64,000 nt of DNA, taken from NCBI RefSeq assembly GCF_019623905.1, contig NZ_CP069370.1, positions 1,116,001-1,180,000 on the forward strand, in the 5' to 3' direction. This stretch comes from Neotabrizicola shimadae. Its GTDB lineage: Bacteria; Pseudomonadota; Alphaproteobacteria; Rhodobacterales; Rhodobacteraceae. Every line of letters starts with the position of its first letter. The stretch's first letter is position 1. Below the pieces are notes generated by a model. It had not been told where the DNA came from. It worked only from the letters and a program-made list of their open reading frames with translations, and did not search any database. Shown here one piece after another: positions 26,853 to 36,111 of the stretch. A program made the position numbers and the translations under genes.

Positions 26853-27732
26853 GCGATTGCGGCGGGTTTCCGGACAACCGATAGACGCTGGCGGTCTTGG
26901 TGACGCCAAGCGCGAGCCAGTCTTCGGCCAGTGATTGCAGGTGCAGGTAGAAGCGGCGGACCATCTTGCGCTGATCTTGCTGGAAATCCGAGGATTTACG
27001 GAACTTGGCCTGGAAGGAAAACTCGCCCACCAACTGCCGTTCGTCGCCGCGCGAGCGCCAGACGGCGGCATTGGCCGGGGCGAGCACGCCCTTGCCGAAA
27101 TCGAGCGTGCCAAGGTCGAGCAGCACCTCGACGACGGCCGTGCGGTTCACCAGCGCCACGGTTTCGGCCGGGTCGGGAAAGAGCGGGGCAAGCGGCGGCA
27201 GGATGCGGACGAGGTTCGCGCCGGTGAGGTCGCGCTGTGCGCCGATCTGGCTGATGCCGAACTGGCAGTTGTGTGAATAGAGAAGCCGCACACCGCCCGC
27301 GCGGTCCTTGAGCGGCAGGGCTTCGGCCTTGAACTTGATGACATGGTCGCCGTCGATCTGCGGGGTCATGTCCACGGCCGCAGCGGTGGGCAGGTCGGGG
27401 TGGCGGAACTTGAAGACGATCTCTGGATCGCCGACGAGAAAGCCGTCTTCATAATCCATGCGCCGGCGCAGGATGAAGGCGTTGTTGTAAAGCCGGAAAT
27501 CCTGAGTGTCGAGGAACAGGACCTCGCGCATCTGGGTGCCCTGCGCCTTTGCCGGGATGTAATCCACCCCGATGTCGCGGGCGGCGCGCTTCACGATCTT
27601 GGCGAAGGCACGGAAATCGTCGGCTGTGGTGAAGCGGCTGCCGCGCAGGATGAGCTTTGCTTCCAGATAGCGGACCTGATCGAATTTTCCGTTCCCAGGA
27701 TAAAGGGTCGGATCGCGCGGTTCGATGGTCAT
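26845..27732 (-). CDS. CYTH-like domain protein
   Basis: 295 residues, soluble. The first half resembles the CYTH beta-tunnel: YLEAKLILRG near the N-terminus, then VLFLDTQDFRLYNNAFILRRR (start LFLDTQDFRLYNNAFILR), a close match to the Y-F-D-T...L...G..LR.R pattern, and EIVFKFRHPD; later GEFSFQAKF. CYTH proteins act on triphosphates, adenylyl groups or polyphosphate (VTC). Which applies here is unknown. Translationally coupled to the FUSC-like gene, and located just beyond the Pho operon, but no Pho box precedes it. Confidence 0.55.
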   Translation of the reverse strand: MTIEPRDPTLYPGNGKFDQVRYLEAKLILRGSRFTTADDFRAFAKIVKRAARDIGVDYIPAKAQGTQMREVLFLDTQDFRLYNNAFILRRRMDYEDGFLVGDPEIVFKFRHPDLPTAAAVDMTPQIDGDHVIKFKAEALPLKDRAGGVRLLYSHNCQFGISQIGAQRDLTGANLVRILPPLAPLFPDPAETVALVNRTAVVEVLLDLGTLDFGKGVLAPANAAVWRSRGDERQLVGEFSFQAKFRKSSDFQQDQRKMVRRFYLHLQSLAEDWLALGVTKTASVYRLSGNPPQSHE

Positions 27733-27798
27733 GCTTTCTCCCTTCGCCGTCCTTCTGCGTTTCTGGCCGAAGCCGGCCATGTGTCAAGTCTGGCCGTA

Positions 27799-28740
27799 TC
27801 AGAGCCGCGCGATGCGGTCCGTCAGCAGCGCGAAGAAGCCTTCGGCATCGACCGAGCCCATGAACAAGGCATTTGCCGGGCGTTTGGTGACGCCCCACCA
27901 GTCGGCGACAGTCATGCCGAGGGTAAGCTCGGACGTGGTTTCGATTTCCACGTTGATGTGCCGGCCTTGGAAGAGATCGGGGCGGATCAGATAGGCGATG
28001 ACGCAGGGGTCGTGCAGCGGCGCGCCCTCGCTGCCGTATTTGGCCATGTCGAAACGTTCGAAGAAGTCGGTCCATTCCGCGACCATGCGGCCCGGTTCGG
28101 TGCCGAGCGCGCGGAACGCCTCGACCCGCTTGCGGTTGGTCAGCGCCTTGTGTGTGACATCCAGAGGCATGACCACCAGTGGAACCCCGGATTGGAACAC
28201 GATTTCCGCGGCTTCCGGGTCAACGTAGATGTTGAATTCGGCTGCCGGCGTGATGTTGCCCACTTCGAAATAGGCGCCGCCCATGAGCACGATCTGCTGC
28301 ACGCGGGCCACGACGTCGGGCGCGCGCTGGAAGGCTGTGGCGATGTTGGTCAGCGGGCCAAGCGGACAGAGCGTGACGGTGTGGGCGGGTTCGCGGCGCA
28401 ACGTTTCAATGATGAAATCGACGGCGTGCTGGTCCTGAAGGGCCATGGTCGGGTCGGCCATCTGCGGGCCATCGAGCCCGGTCTTTCCGTGGACATGTTC
28501 GGCGGTGACGAGTTTACGCTTCAGTGGCGCGTCGCAGCCGGCATAGACGCGGGTTTCCGGCTTGCCGGCCAGTTCGCAGATGATGCGGGCATTCTTCTGT
28601 GTCAGCGGCAGCGGCACGTTGCCGGCGACCGCGGTGATGCCCAGAACCTCGACATCCTCGGGCGAGGCGAGGGCGAGAAGGATCGCCACGGCGTCGTCCT
28701 GTCCGGGGTCGGTGTCGATGATGATCTTGCGCGGGGCCAT
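27799..28740 (-). CDS. Inosine-uridine-preferring nucleoside hydrolase family protein
   Basis: 313 residues. Cleaves the N-glycosidic bond of ribonucleosides in purine or pyrimidine salvage. Diagnostic N-terminal calcium site IIIDTDPGQDDAVAILLAL (about residues 6-24), then VLMGGAYFEVGNITPAAEFN and the C-terminal aspartate in HDPCVIAYLI. All calcium ligands appear present. ATG 28740 is preceded by AGGAGG. The base specificity cannot be read. On the same strand as the CYTH-like and FUSC-like genes, 66 bases upstream, so it may head their transcript. Confidence 0.94.
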   Translation of the reverse strand: MAPRKIIIDTDPGQDDAVAILLALASPEDVEVLGITAVAGNVPLPLTQKNARIICELAGKPETRVYAGCDAPLKRKLVTAEHVHGKTGLDGPQMADPTMALQDQHAVDFIIETLRREPAHTVTLCPLGPLTNIATAFQRAPDVVARVQQIVLMGGAYFEVGNITPAAEFNIYVDPEAAEIVFQSGVPLVVMPLDVTHKALTNRKRVEAFRALGTEPGRMVAEWTDFFERFDMAKYGSEGAPLHDPCVIAYLIRPDLFQGRHINVEIETTSELTLGMTVADWWGVTKRPANALFMGSVDAEGFFALLTDRIARL

Positions 28741-28856
28741 GGAATCCTCCTGATGCGGCGAGGGAAACAGGGCTTGCGGAATTTGTCCAGACGGTCAGGC
28801 GATTGCAGGTCGCGCGCCGTGGTGCCACGGTGCGCGGGTTCAGGACGGAGGGTCGG

Positions 28857-30113
28857 ATGCAGCCGGATGTGGTGATTGTCGGGGCCGGAGCGGCCGGGGT
28901 GGGGGCCGGGCGGGCCTTGCAGGCGCGGGGGGTGTCCTTCGTGATCCTGGAGGCGGCCGAGCGCATGGGCGGGCGGACCTTCACCGATACCACGAGCCTG
29001 GCGGCGCCCTGGGATCACGGCGCGCAGTGGTTTCATTGCGCGGACGTGAACCCGCTGCGGCCCGAGGCCGACCGGCTGGGGCTGGCTTATGAAGGGTCTG
29101 ACTGGTCGGAGGAAACCGCGATCTGGCAGGCCGGGCGCTGGTTGTCGCCCGAGATGCGGGCCGAGGCGGATGGCGTGATCGACCATGCGATGGGGGCAAT
29201 CTATCGCGAGGCGGCAAAGGGGCGGGAATCCTCGCTGGACGAGGTGCTGCCCAAGGCCGGTCCCTGGGCCGCGATCACGCGCAACATTGCACGGCTGATG
29301 TCGAGCGCCGAGCCCGAGGCGGTTTCGGTCTGCGGTTATGCGGAATATGCCGATACCGAGGTGAACCTGATCGTGACCGGCGGCTATGGCCGGTTGATCG
29401 CGCGGCTGGCCGAGGGCTTGCCGATCCGCCTGGGCCAGCCGGTGACGCGCATCGCGCAGCTTGGCCGGGGCGTGCGGGTGGAGGGGCCGGGGGGCGCGAT
29501 CGAGGCGAAGGCGGCGATCGTGACGGCCTCGACCAATGTGCTGAACGCGGGCGGCATCCGGTTCGAATCCGGCGCTGTGCGGGGGATGCTCGACCTGATG
29601 CAGGATGTGCCCTGCGGGTTCTACGAGAAGGTGGCGATCACGCTGCTCGCGCTGCCACAGGAACTGGGCGGGGCGCGCTTCGCCTGGGCCGATCCGGGGG
29701 ACGGGGCGCTGTCGATGGGGTTCCAGGTGCCGCCGGGGGCGGTGCCGATGCTGATCGCACATCTGGGGGGCGACGAGGCGCGCGACCTGGGCCGAGCGGG
29801 GGCGGCGGCCTTGCAGGACCATGTGCTGGCGCGGCTGGTGCAGGTGTTCGGGTCGGGGATTGCGGCGCGCGTGACGGGGGTGGCGGTCACGAGCTGGGGC
29901 GAGAACCCCTTCGTGCGCGGGGCCTATTCGCATGTGCGGCCGGGGATCTGGCAGCGGCGGCGGCAGATGATCGCTGCCGAGACGGGGGATATCCGGTTTG
30001 CCGGCGAGGCGTTTTCGCTGCCCTGGCATTCCACGGCGCATGGGGCGTGGCAGACCGGGATGGATGCGGCGGCCGCGGTGGCCGACCGGCTGGGGCATCC
30101 GGCCCGCGCGTGA
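28857..30113 (+). CDS. Flavin monoamine oxidase-family protein
   Basis: 418 residues from ATG 28857 (GGAGG upstream). FAD-binding: VVIVGAGAAGVGAGRALQAR (residues about 4-23), ribose-binding LEAAERMGGRTFTDT, and a C-terminal FAGEAFSLPWHSTAHGAWQTG that closes the flavin site, as in amine oxidases and related desaturases. Cytosolic, no signal peptide. The substrate could be an amine, polyamine or other oxidisable compound. Divergent from the nucleoside hydrolase; converges on the iron-binding protein gene. Confidence 0.88.
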   Translation: MQPDVVIVGAGAAGVGAGRALQARGVSFVILEAAERMGGRTFTDTTSLAAPWDHGAQWFHCADVNPLRPEADRLGLAYEGSDWSEETAIWQAGRWLSPEMRAEADGVIDHAMGAIYREAAKGRESSLDEVLPKAGPWAAITRNIARLMSSAEPEAVSVCGYAEYADTEVNLIVTGGYGRLIARLAEGLPIRLGQPVTRIAQLGRGVRVEGPGGAIEAKAAIVTASTNVLNAGGIRFESGAVRGMLDLMQDVPCGFYEKVAITLLALPQELGGARFAWADPGDGALSMGFQVPPGAVPMLIAHLGGDEARDLGRAGAAALQDHVLARLVQVFGSGIAARVTGVAVTSWGENPFVRGAYSHVRPGIWQRRRQMIAAETGDIRFAGEAFSLPWHSTAHGAWQTGMDAAAAVADRLGHPARA

Positions 30114-30134
30114 GGCGGGCCGGAGCGAAGGGCG

Positions 30135-31142
30135 TCAGCCGTCGTAGTCGACGGTTTCCATGATCTTCAGCGCCTCGGGCCGTTCGGAAGCTATGGTGGA
30201 CAGGGGCAGGGTGTCGGGGGTGAAGCTTCCCCAGCTTTCCACCAGGGCCGAGCGCGGCACGCCGGGCTTGACCGGGAATTCGTTGTTGGTTTCGGCATAG
30301 ATGCGCTGCGCCTCGTCGGAGGAGAGCCATTCCATGAACTTCAGCGCGGTGTCGTGGTTCGGGGCGGATTTGGTCATGGCCACGCCCGAGACGTTCATGT
30401 GGGTGCCGCCGTCCTGGAACACCGGGAAGACCACGTTGACGGAGTCGGCCCAGGCCTTCTGTTCGGGGTCGGCAAGCATCTGGCCCATGTAATAGGTGTT
30501 GCCGAGCGCGATGTCGCATTCGCCGGCCCAGATCGCCTTGGCCTGGTCGCGGTCGCCGCCTTCGGGCTTCTTAGCGAGGTTGGCCTTCAGACCTTCGGCC
30601 CAGGTGGTGGCATAGGCGGCATCGTGGTGGGCGATCATCGCGCCGAGCAGGGCGACGTTGTAGTCATGCAGGCCCGACCGGGTGCAGAGCCGGCCCTTCC
30701 ACTTGTCGGAGGCGAGGTCTTCGTAGGTGGTGATCTCGCCGGGCTGGACGCGGTCCTTGCTGGCATAGACGATGCGGGCGCGGGTGGTCAGGCCGAACCA
30801 CTGGTTCGCGGGATCGCGGAATTCGGCGGGGATGTTGGCCTCCAGCACGGCGGACTGCACGGGCTGGGTGACGCCGGCATCGACGATCTGCATCAGGCGC
30901 GCGATGTCCACGGTCAGCACCAGGTCGGCGGGCGAGCGGTCGCCTTCGGCGACCAGGCGTTCGGCCATGCCCTTGTCGACAAAGGCCACGTTCACGGTGA
31001 TGCCGGTTTCGGCGGTGAAGGCATCGACGAGGGGCTGGATCAGTTCGGGCTGGCGGTGGGAATAGACATTCACCTCTTCCGCAAGCGCAGGAAGGGCCGT
31101 GCCGATCAGGGCAAGCGCGGTCAGGGTCAAGCGGAGCTTCAT
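30135..31142 (-). CDS. Periplasmic iron-binding protein of a ferric ABC importer
   Basis: 335 residues, a class of Fe3+ solute-binding proteins (FbpA/FutA/IdiA type). Signal peptide MKLRLTLTALALIGTALPALA with cleavage before EEVNVYS. Seen: VNVYSHRQPELIQPLVDAF at the N-terminus, and a tyrosine pair in ALGNTYYMGQ that in this family helps bind iron. No permease or ATPase gene is adjacent, so it must work with subunits encoded elsewhere. The promoter carries two iron-box dyads, supporting the iron role. Confidence 0.9.
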   Translation of the reverse strand: MKLRLTLTALALIGTALPALAEEVNVYSHRQPELIQPLVDAFTAETGITVNVAFVDKGMAERLVAEGDRSPADLVLTVDIARLMQIVDAGVTQPVQSAVLEANIPAEFRDPANQWFGLTTRARIVYASKDRVQPGEITTYEDLASDKWKGRLCTRSGLHDYNVALLGAMIAHHDAAYATTWAEGLKANLAKKPEGGDRDQAKAIWAGECDIALGNTYYMGQMLADPEQKAWADSVNVVFPVFQDGGTHMNVSGVAMTKSAPNHDTALKFMEWLSSDEAQRIYAETNNEFPVKPGVPRSALVESWGSFTPDTLPLSTIASERPEALKIMETVDYDG

Positions 31143-31174
31143 GGCCGAGTCCTTTGGTCGGGAATTGCCAGCCG

Positions 31175-31223
31175 CTTAAACCTGACTCCTTTACTCAGGT
31201 CAATGTCTGACTTCTTCTGTCAG
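31175..31223 (-). promoter_or_regulatory. Iron-controlled promoter with two tandem TGA-N9-TCA boxes
   Basis: Read leftward: -35 TTGACC (31203-31198), 17-base spacer, -10 TTTAAG (31180-31175). Box A, CTGA-N9-TCAG, is at 31182-31198, filling the spacer. Box B, CTGA-N9-TCAG, is at 31207-31223, just upstream of the -35. Centres are 25 bases apart. TGA-N9-TCA is the reported form of RirA-type iron boxes in alphaproteobacteria. The placement predicts iron-dependent repression of the iron-binding protein gene. Box B overlaps the mazG stop. Confidence 0.75.
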
Positions 31224-32062
31224 CTATCCTGCGCCAACTTGTCCTCGGCCTTGGCGCGGTTCCACAAGGCGTCCATCTCGGCCAGGTCGCTGTCGGTCGG
31301 GGTGCGGCCGTCTTCGGCCAGCCAGTCCTCGATCCGGCGGAAGCGGCGTTCGAACTTGGCATTCGCGCCGCGCAGAGCGGCTTCCGGGTCGATCTTCAGG
31401 TGCCGCGCGAGGTTGGCCATGACGAAGAGGAGGTCGCCAAACTCTTCCTCGACCTCGGCTGGGGTCAGGCGGTCGCGCGCCTCGGCCAGTTCCGCAGCTT
31501 CCTCGGTGATCTTGGCCACCACCTCGTCGGTCGAGGGCCAGTCGAAGCCGACGCGCGCGGCACGTTTTTGCAGTTTGACCGCGCGAGTGAGGGCGGGCAG
31601 GCCAAGCGCCACGCCGTCGAGCACGCGCGCAGCGCCGCGCTCTGCCGCCTTCATCCTTTCCCAGTCCACCGTCTGCTGGTCTGCGGACTTGTCACGGCTT
31701 TCGTCGCCGAAGACATGCGGATGGCGGGACACCATCTTGTCGGAAATGGCGCGGACCACATCGGGGAAGGCAAAGAGCCCGGCGTCTTCGGCCATGCGGG
31801 AATGGAACACCACCTGGAACAGGAGATCGCCCAATTCGCCGGGAAGTTCGTCCCAGGCCTGGCGCCGGATGGCATCGGCGACCTCATGCGCTTCTTCCAG
31901 CGTATAGGGAGCGATGGTGGAGAAGGTCTGTTCCAGATCCCAGGGGCAGCCGGTGGCCGGGTCGCGCAGGCGCGCCATGATTTCGACGAGCCGGTCCATC
32001 CCGCCCTTGGGGTCGTGCACGAGACGGTCGCTTTCCGTGGCGTCAGGTCGGGGCGTGGCCAT
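31220..32062 (-). CDS. mazG: Nucleoside triphosphate pyrophosphohydrolase
   Basis: 280 residues, two tandem MazG domains. Hydrolyses (d)NTPs to NMP and pyrophosphate, cleaning abnormal nucleotides. First domain: CPWDLEQTFSTIAPYTLEEA, EVADAI and ELGDLLFQVVFH. Second: KITEEAAELAEA and EEFGDLLFVMANLARHL. The E-x2-E and E-x2-D metal sites are present in both. Its stop codon falls in box B of the iron promoter of the next gene on this strand, so the downstream gene may receive some read-through. Confidence 0.96.
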   Translation of the reverse strand: MATPRPDATESDRLVHDPKGGMDRLVEIMARLRDPATGCPWDLEQTFSTIAPYTLEEAHEVADAIRRQAWDELPGELGDLLFQVVFHSRMAEDAGLFAFPDVVRAISDKMVSRHPHVFGDESRDKSADQQTVDWERMKAAERGAARVLDGVALGLPALTRAVKLQKRAARVGFDWPSTDEVVAKITEEAAELAEARDRLTPAEVEEEFGDLLFVMANLARHLKIDPEAALRGANAKFERRFRRIEDWLAEDGRTPTDSDLAEMDALWNRAKAEDKLAQDS

Positions 32063-32118
32063 TGCCGTTCCTTGTACATTGGTATTGAGTCAGGGTCAGT
32101 GCTGCCCGGAGGAAAGCC

Positions 32119-33279
32119 ATGCCCGTTCTGAACCGTATCGCCGCTTATGCCGAGGAAATGAAGGCCTGGCGGCGGCATCTGCACGCGCATCCCGAACTGG
32201 CCTTCGACTGCCACGAGACGGCGGCCTTCATCGTGGAGCGGCTGCGCGAGTTCGGGGTGGACGAGATCCATGAAGGGATCGCGGAAAGCGGTGTGGTGGC
32301 GATCATCAACGGGCGCGATCCGGGCCCGACCATCGGCCTGCGCGCTGACATGGATGCGCTGCCGATCGAGGAACTGACCGGGGCCGAGCACGCCTCGACC
32401 CGGCCGGGCAAGATGCATGCCTGCGGCCATGACGGGCATGTGACCATGCTTCTGGGGGCGGCGAAGTATCTGGCCGAGACGCGGCGCTTTGCGGGCCGCG
32501 TGGCGCTGTTGTTCCAGCCGGCGGAAGAGGATGGCGGCGGCGGCGAGGTGATGGTGAAGCAAGGGGTCATGGACCGCTTTGACATTTCCAGGGTCTTTGG
32601 CATTCACAATGCGCCCGGCGTCGCCCTTGGCCATTTCCAGACCACGCCGGGGCCCATGATGGCCTCGGTCGACACCGCCACGGTGCATGTGACGGGCAAG
32701 GGAGGCCATGGCGCCACGCCGCAGGAATGCGTGGATCCGGTTGTGGCGGTGGTTGGCATGGTTTCGGCGATCCAGACCATTCTTTCGCGCAACGTGCATG
32801 CGCTGGACGAGGCGGTGATCTCGGTGACGCAGATCCATGCCGGCACCGCCAGCAACATCATTCCTGAAACCGCAATGTTCTGTGCCACGATCCGGTCCTT
32901 CCGGCCCGAGGTGCGCGAGCTTCTGAAGAAGCGGTTCCACGAGATCGTGCAGGGCCATGCCGCCGCTTATGGCGTGACGGCCGAGATCGACTATGACTGG
33001 GGTTATCCCGCGACGGTGAACCATGCCGACGAGGCCGAGTTCGCCGCCTCGGTCGCTGCCAGCGTGGTGGGCGAGGCGGCGGTGGATGCCAATGCCCCGC
33101 GCGAGATGGGGTCGGAGGATTTCAGCTACATGCTGGAAGCGCGGCCGGGGGCCTATCTGTTCATGGGAACCGGACCGGGGGCCGGGCTGCATCATCCGGC
33201 CTTTGACTTCAACGACGAAGCCGCGCCGATCGGCGCCAGCTTTTTTGCGCGGCTGGTCGAAGAGGCGCAGCCGGCCTGA
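32119..33279 (+). CDS. M20-family amidohydrolase (hippurate/N-acyl-amino-acid hydrolase type)
   Basis: 386 residues. Di-metal hydrolase that removes acyl groups from N-acyl amino acids. Metal-site pieces: LRADMDALPIEE (about residue 75), HACGHDGHVTMLLGAA (about 98-113), QPAEEDGGGG (about 134) and GSEDFSYML near the C-terminus; HAGTASNIIPETA marks the dimerisation/lid domain. All ligands appear present. Substrate within the family (hippurate, N-acetyl amino acid, IAA conjugate) is not resolvable. Divergent from mazG. Confidence 0.93.
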   Translation: MPVLNRIAAYAEEMKAWRRHLHAHPELAFDCHETAAFIVERLREFGVDEIHEGIAESGVVAIINGRDPGPTIGLRADMDALPIEELTGAEHASTRPGKMHACGHDGHVTMLLGAAKYLAETRRFAGRVALLFQPAEEDGGGGEVMVKQGVMDRFDISRVFGIHNAPGVALGHFQTTPGPMMASVDTATVHVTGKGGHGATPQECVDPVVAVVGMVSAIQTILSRNVHALDEAVISVTQIHAGTASNIIPETAMFCATIRSFRPEVRELLKKRFHEIVQGHAAAYGVTAEIDYDWGYPATVNHADEAEFAASVAASVVGEAAVDANAPREMGSEDFSYMLEARPGAYLFMGTGPGAGLHHPAFDFNDEAAPIGASFFARLVEEAQPA

Positions 33280-33290
33280 GAGGCGGGGCA

Positions 33291-33312
33291 GGGCGGCCCC
33301 GAAGGGCCGCCC
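33291..33312. terminator. Stem-loop between convergent M20 hydrolase and RTX genes
   Basis: GGGCGGCCC, loop CGAA, GGGCCGCCC: a perfect 9-bp stem midway between two convergent stops. It can fold from either strand. There is no U-tract. Confidence 0.5.
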
Positions 33313-33323
33313 GAAGCCTGACG

Positions 33324-35999
33324 TTACAGGATGAAGTCGGCTGCGGTGTAGGCGGAGGCGAGCGTGCCGCCATCGGTGATGTAGATCACCACTTCGAAGG
33401 CGGCATCGGCATCGGTGTTCAGCCGCACTTCGGTGTATCCGCTGGCATTGTCGGCCAGCGAAAGCCCGCCCTTGGCCGCGGAACCGAAGACGAAGGCATT
33501 GTTCACCGCTGCTGTCGTCGCATCGGCGTCGATGGCGGACAGGTCGATGAGGTCGCCCTGCAGCGCACCGGGGGCCTGGAAGTCGCTGATGCTGTCGGGC
33601 GTTGCGGGAACCGAATGGCTGGCTGCCGTGAACACGAAGGTGTCGCGCCCGGCCCCTCCGACGAGCGAGTCGGTTCCGGTTCCGCCGATCAGCCGGTCGG
33701 CCCCGTCCCCGCCGCGCAGCGTGTCGTTGCCGGCCCCGCCGTTCAGCGTGTCGTTCCCGGTCTCGCCTTCGAGATAGTCGCTGCCGTTTGCGCCGGTCAC
33801 GCCGTCATTGCCGGCCCCGGCATAGACATTGATCCGGGCGGCGAAGGCGGTGTTGAAGCTGAGCGTGTCGTCTGAATCCGACCCGTAGAGCGTGAAGCTG
33901 TTCGTGAGGCTGGAATCCAGCACGACCGAGGCCGTGCCGCCGTCGGTGAGGTAGATCGTGGTGGCGTTGTAGCCCGAGTAGCTGGCCACCGTGCCGAAGG
34001 CGTCGAGCTGCGCGGCGGTCAGCCGGGTGCCCGAGGCGGCAAACAGGGTTTCGACCGCCGTGATCGTGGTCGAGCTGAGGTCATGGCTGCTGTTGGTTTG
34101 CAGCGTGTCGTTTCCGGTGCCGCCGTTGATGCTGGAGACCAGGCTGCCGGTGACGTTGATGAGGTCGGCGTCCGCCCCGCCGATCACCGTATCGAAGGCC
34201 GAGGCGAAGAGGGTGTCGTTGCCGGCCCCGCCGTCGAGCCTGTCGTTGCCGGCGCCGCCATTGAGCGAGTCGGCCCCGGTCATGCCGAGCAGCGTGTCGT
34301 TGCCGTCATCGCCGTTCAAGCTGTCGTTGGCCGATCCGCCCTTGATGCTGTCATTGCCAAGACCGGCATCGACCACGATCCGCGTGACCTGGCCGGCGGC
34401 GAAGGTGATGAGGTCGTCGTCGCCCGAGCCGGTCAGGTCGAACACACCGCTGAGCGTGCCCGAGAAGGTGACATTCGCGGCCCCGCCCTGCGTCAGCACG
34501 ACATAGCCGTTGTTGTAGCTGCCGTCATAGCCCGAGACGATGGCAAAGCTGCCAAGCTGCGTGGCCGTCATCCTGTCGGTCGAGTAGAGGTTCACCTGTT
34601 CGAACCCGGTCAGGATCATGCCGGTGATGTCGTATGAGCCGTCGAAGCGCAGCGTGTCGTTGCCCAGCCCGCCATCGGCAGAGGTGGCAAAAGCCTCGTT
34701 GATCGTGAAGAGGTCGTTGCCGTCGCCGCCTTCTGCGGTGTCGCCGAGGCGCAGGATGAGGGTGTCGTTGCCAAGCCCGCCGAGCAGGACGTCGGACCCG
34801 GTCCCGCCATCGAGAGAGTCGTCGCCGTTGCGGCCATCGAGCGTGTCGTTGCCATCGCCGCCGAACAGGCTGTCCTTGCCCGAGCCGCTGACGATGCTGT
34901 CGTTGCCGCCATTCGCGGTGAGGTAGACATTGGTGGTGGTCGCGGCGGTCAGGGTGATCGCGTCGGCCTGGTGCGAGCCGTAGAGCGTGAAGGACGTGAG
35001 CGTGTTCAGCAGGCTCACGCTGGCCGTGCCGCCGGCCGAAAGCGACAGGTAGGCGGAGCCATAGGTCGGGCCATAGCCGCCGATGCTGGTGAAGCTGTCG
35101 AGCTGGGTCGCGGTCATGGTTGCCGTGCCGTAGAGGAACAGCTTTTCGAAGCCGGTGACCGTCGCGCCGGTGATGTCATAGCCGCCATCGAAGCGCAGCG
35201 TGTCGTCGCCGGTGCCGCCGTTCAGCGACATGGGCAGATCGGCATAGATGCCGACCAGGTCGTTGCCATCGCCGGCCGTCACCTTGTCGAAACCGTAGAC
35301 CTGGATGAAATCGTTGCCGATGCCGCCGTTCAGGACGTTGGCGCCGGTGCCCCCGTTCAGCGTGTCGTTGCCGTCGCCGCCGGTCAGCGTGTCGTTGCCG
35401 GTTTCGCCGAAGAGGCTGTCGTCGCCGAGGGCGCCGACGATCCGGTCGTCGCCGGCGCCGAGATTGGCGCGGAACTGGTAGGCGTAGGTGGCCAGCACGG
35501 TGATGTTGTCGGCCTGGGACGAGCCGTAAAGCTGGAAGTAATTGGTCAGCGTGTTCTGCACGTTCACCGTCGCCACGCCGCCCTGCGAGAGGGTGACGCT
35601 GGCGCTGGTGTAGGTGTTGTCATAGCCCGAGACGCGCAGGAACGAGCCAAGCTGGGCCGCCGACATGGTGCCGCCGTAATAGGCGTTGAGCTGCTCGATG
35701 CCGGTGATCACCGTGCCGGTGATGTCGTAGCCGCCCTGCATCCGCAGCGTGTCGTCGCCGGTGCCGCCGTCGAGCGTGGCCGGGAAGCTGCCGCTGATCG
35801 CGATGATGTCGTTGCCGCTGCCGCCATAGGCCTCTTCGTCGGTGTCGACGTAGATGACGTCGTCATCGGCGCCACCCTGGAACGTGTCGATGCCGTAGCC
35901 GCCGTACATCGTGTCGTTGCCGCCCCCACCCTGGATGAGGTCGTCGTCATTTCCGCCGTAAAGGGGATCGGGACCGGTGCCGCCGGTAATCACTGCCAT
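33324..35999 (-). CDS. Large RTX calcium-binding protein with four repeated modules
   Basis: 891 residues from ATG 35999 (AGGAG 8 bases upstream; GTG 36008 is in frame). No N-terminal signal and no recognisable catalytic domain. Nonapeptide GGxGxDxLx blocks near residues 5-45, 185-245, 365-430, 545-600 and 725-785 should bind calcium. Four modules start at residues 78, 261, 443 and 626 (period about 183); each has [14 protein letters not shown], a TVTGFEQL-like strand, an MTATQLGSF-like segment, and LYGS-x-AD. The C-terminus ([20 protein letters not shown]) resembles the serralysin type I secretion region. It is probably secreted by an ABC exporter not in the window. Adhesive or surface role is inference. 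Confidence 0.88.
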
Positions 36000-36111
36000 G
36001 ATCTGCACTCCTGGAAATCGGGTATCCTAATGGCCGCGATCCTAGAAGTGTCCTGGGCGGAGGCCAAGTCGAATATCATGGCTCCGGCATCATGGCTCCG
36101 GCGGGCCGGGG

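Noticed and set aside
27910-27935. Partial match to the repeat palindrome (AGCTCGGACG) inside the nucleoside hydrolase gene
   Set aside because: Only about 10 bases match, the left arm and the downstream TTAA block are absent, and it lies in coding sequence away from a stop codon.
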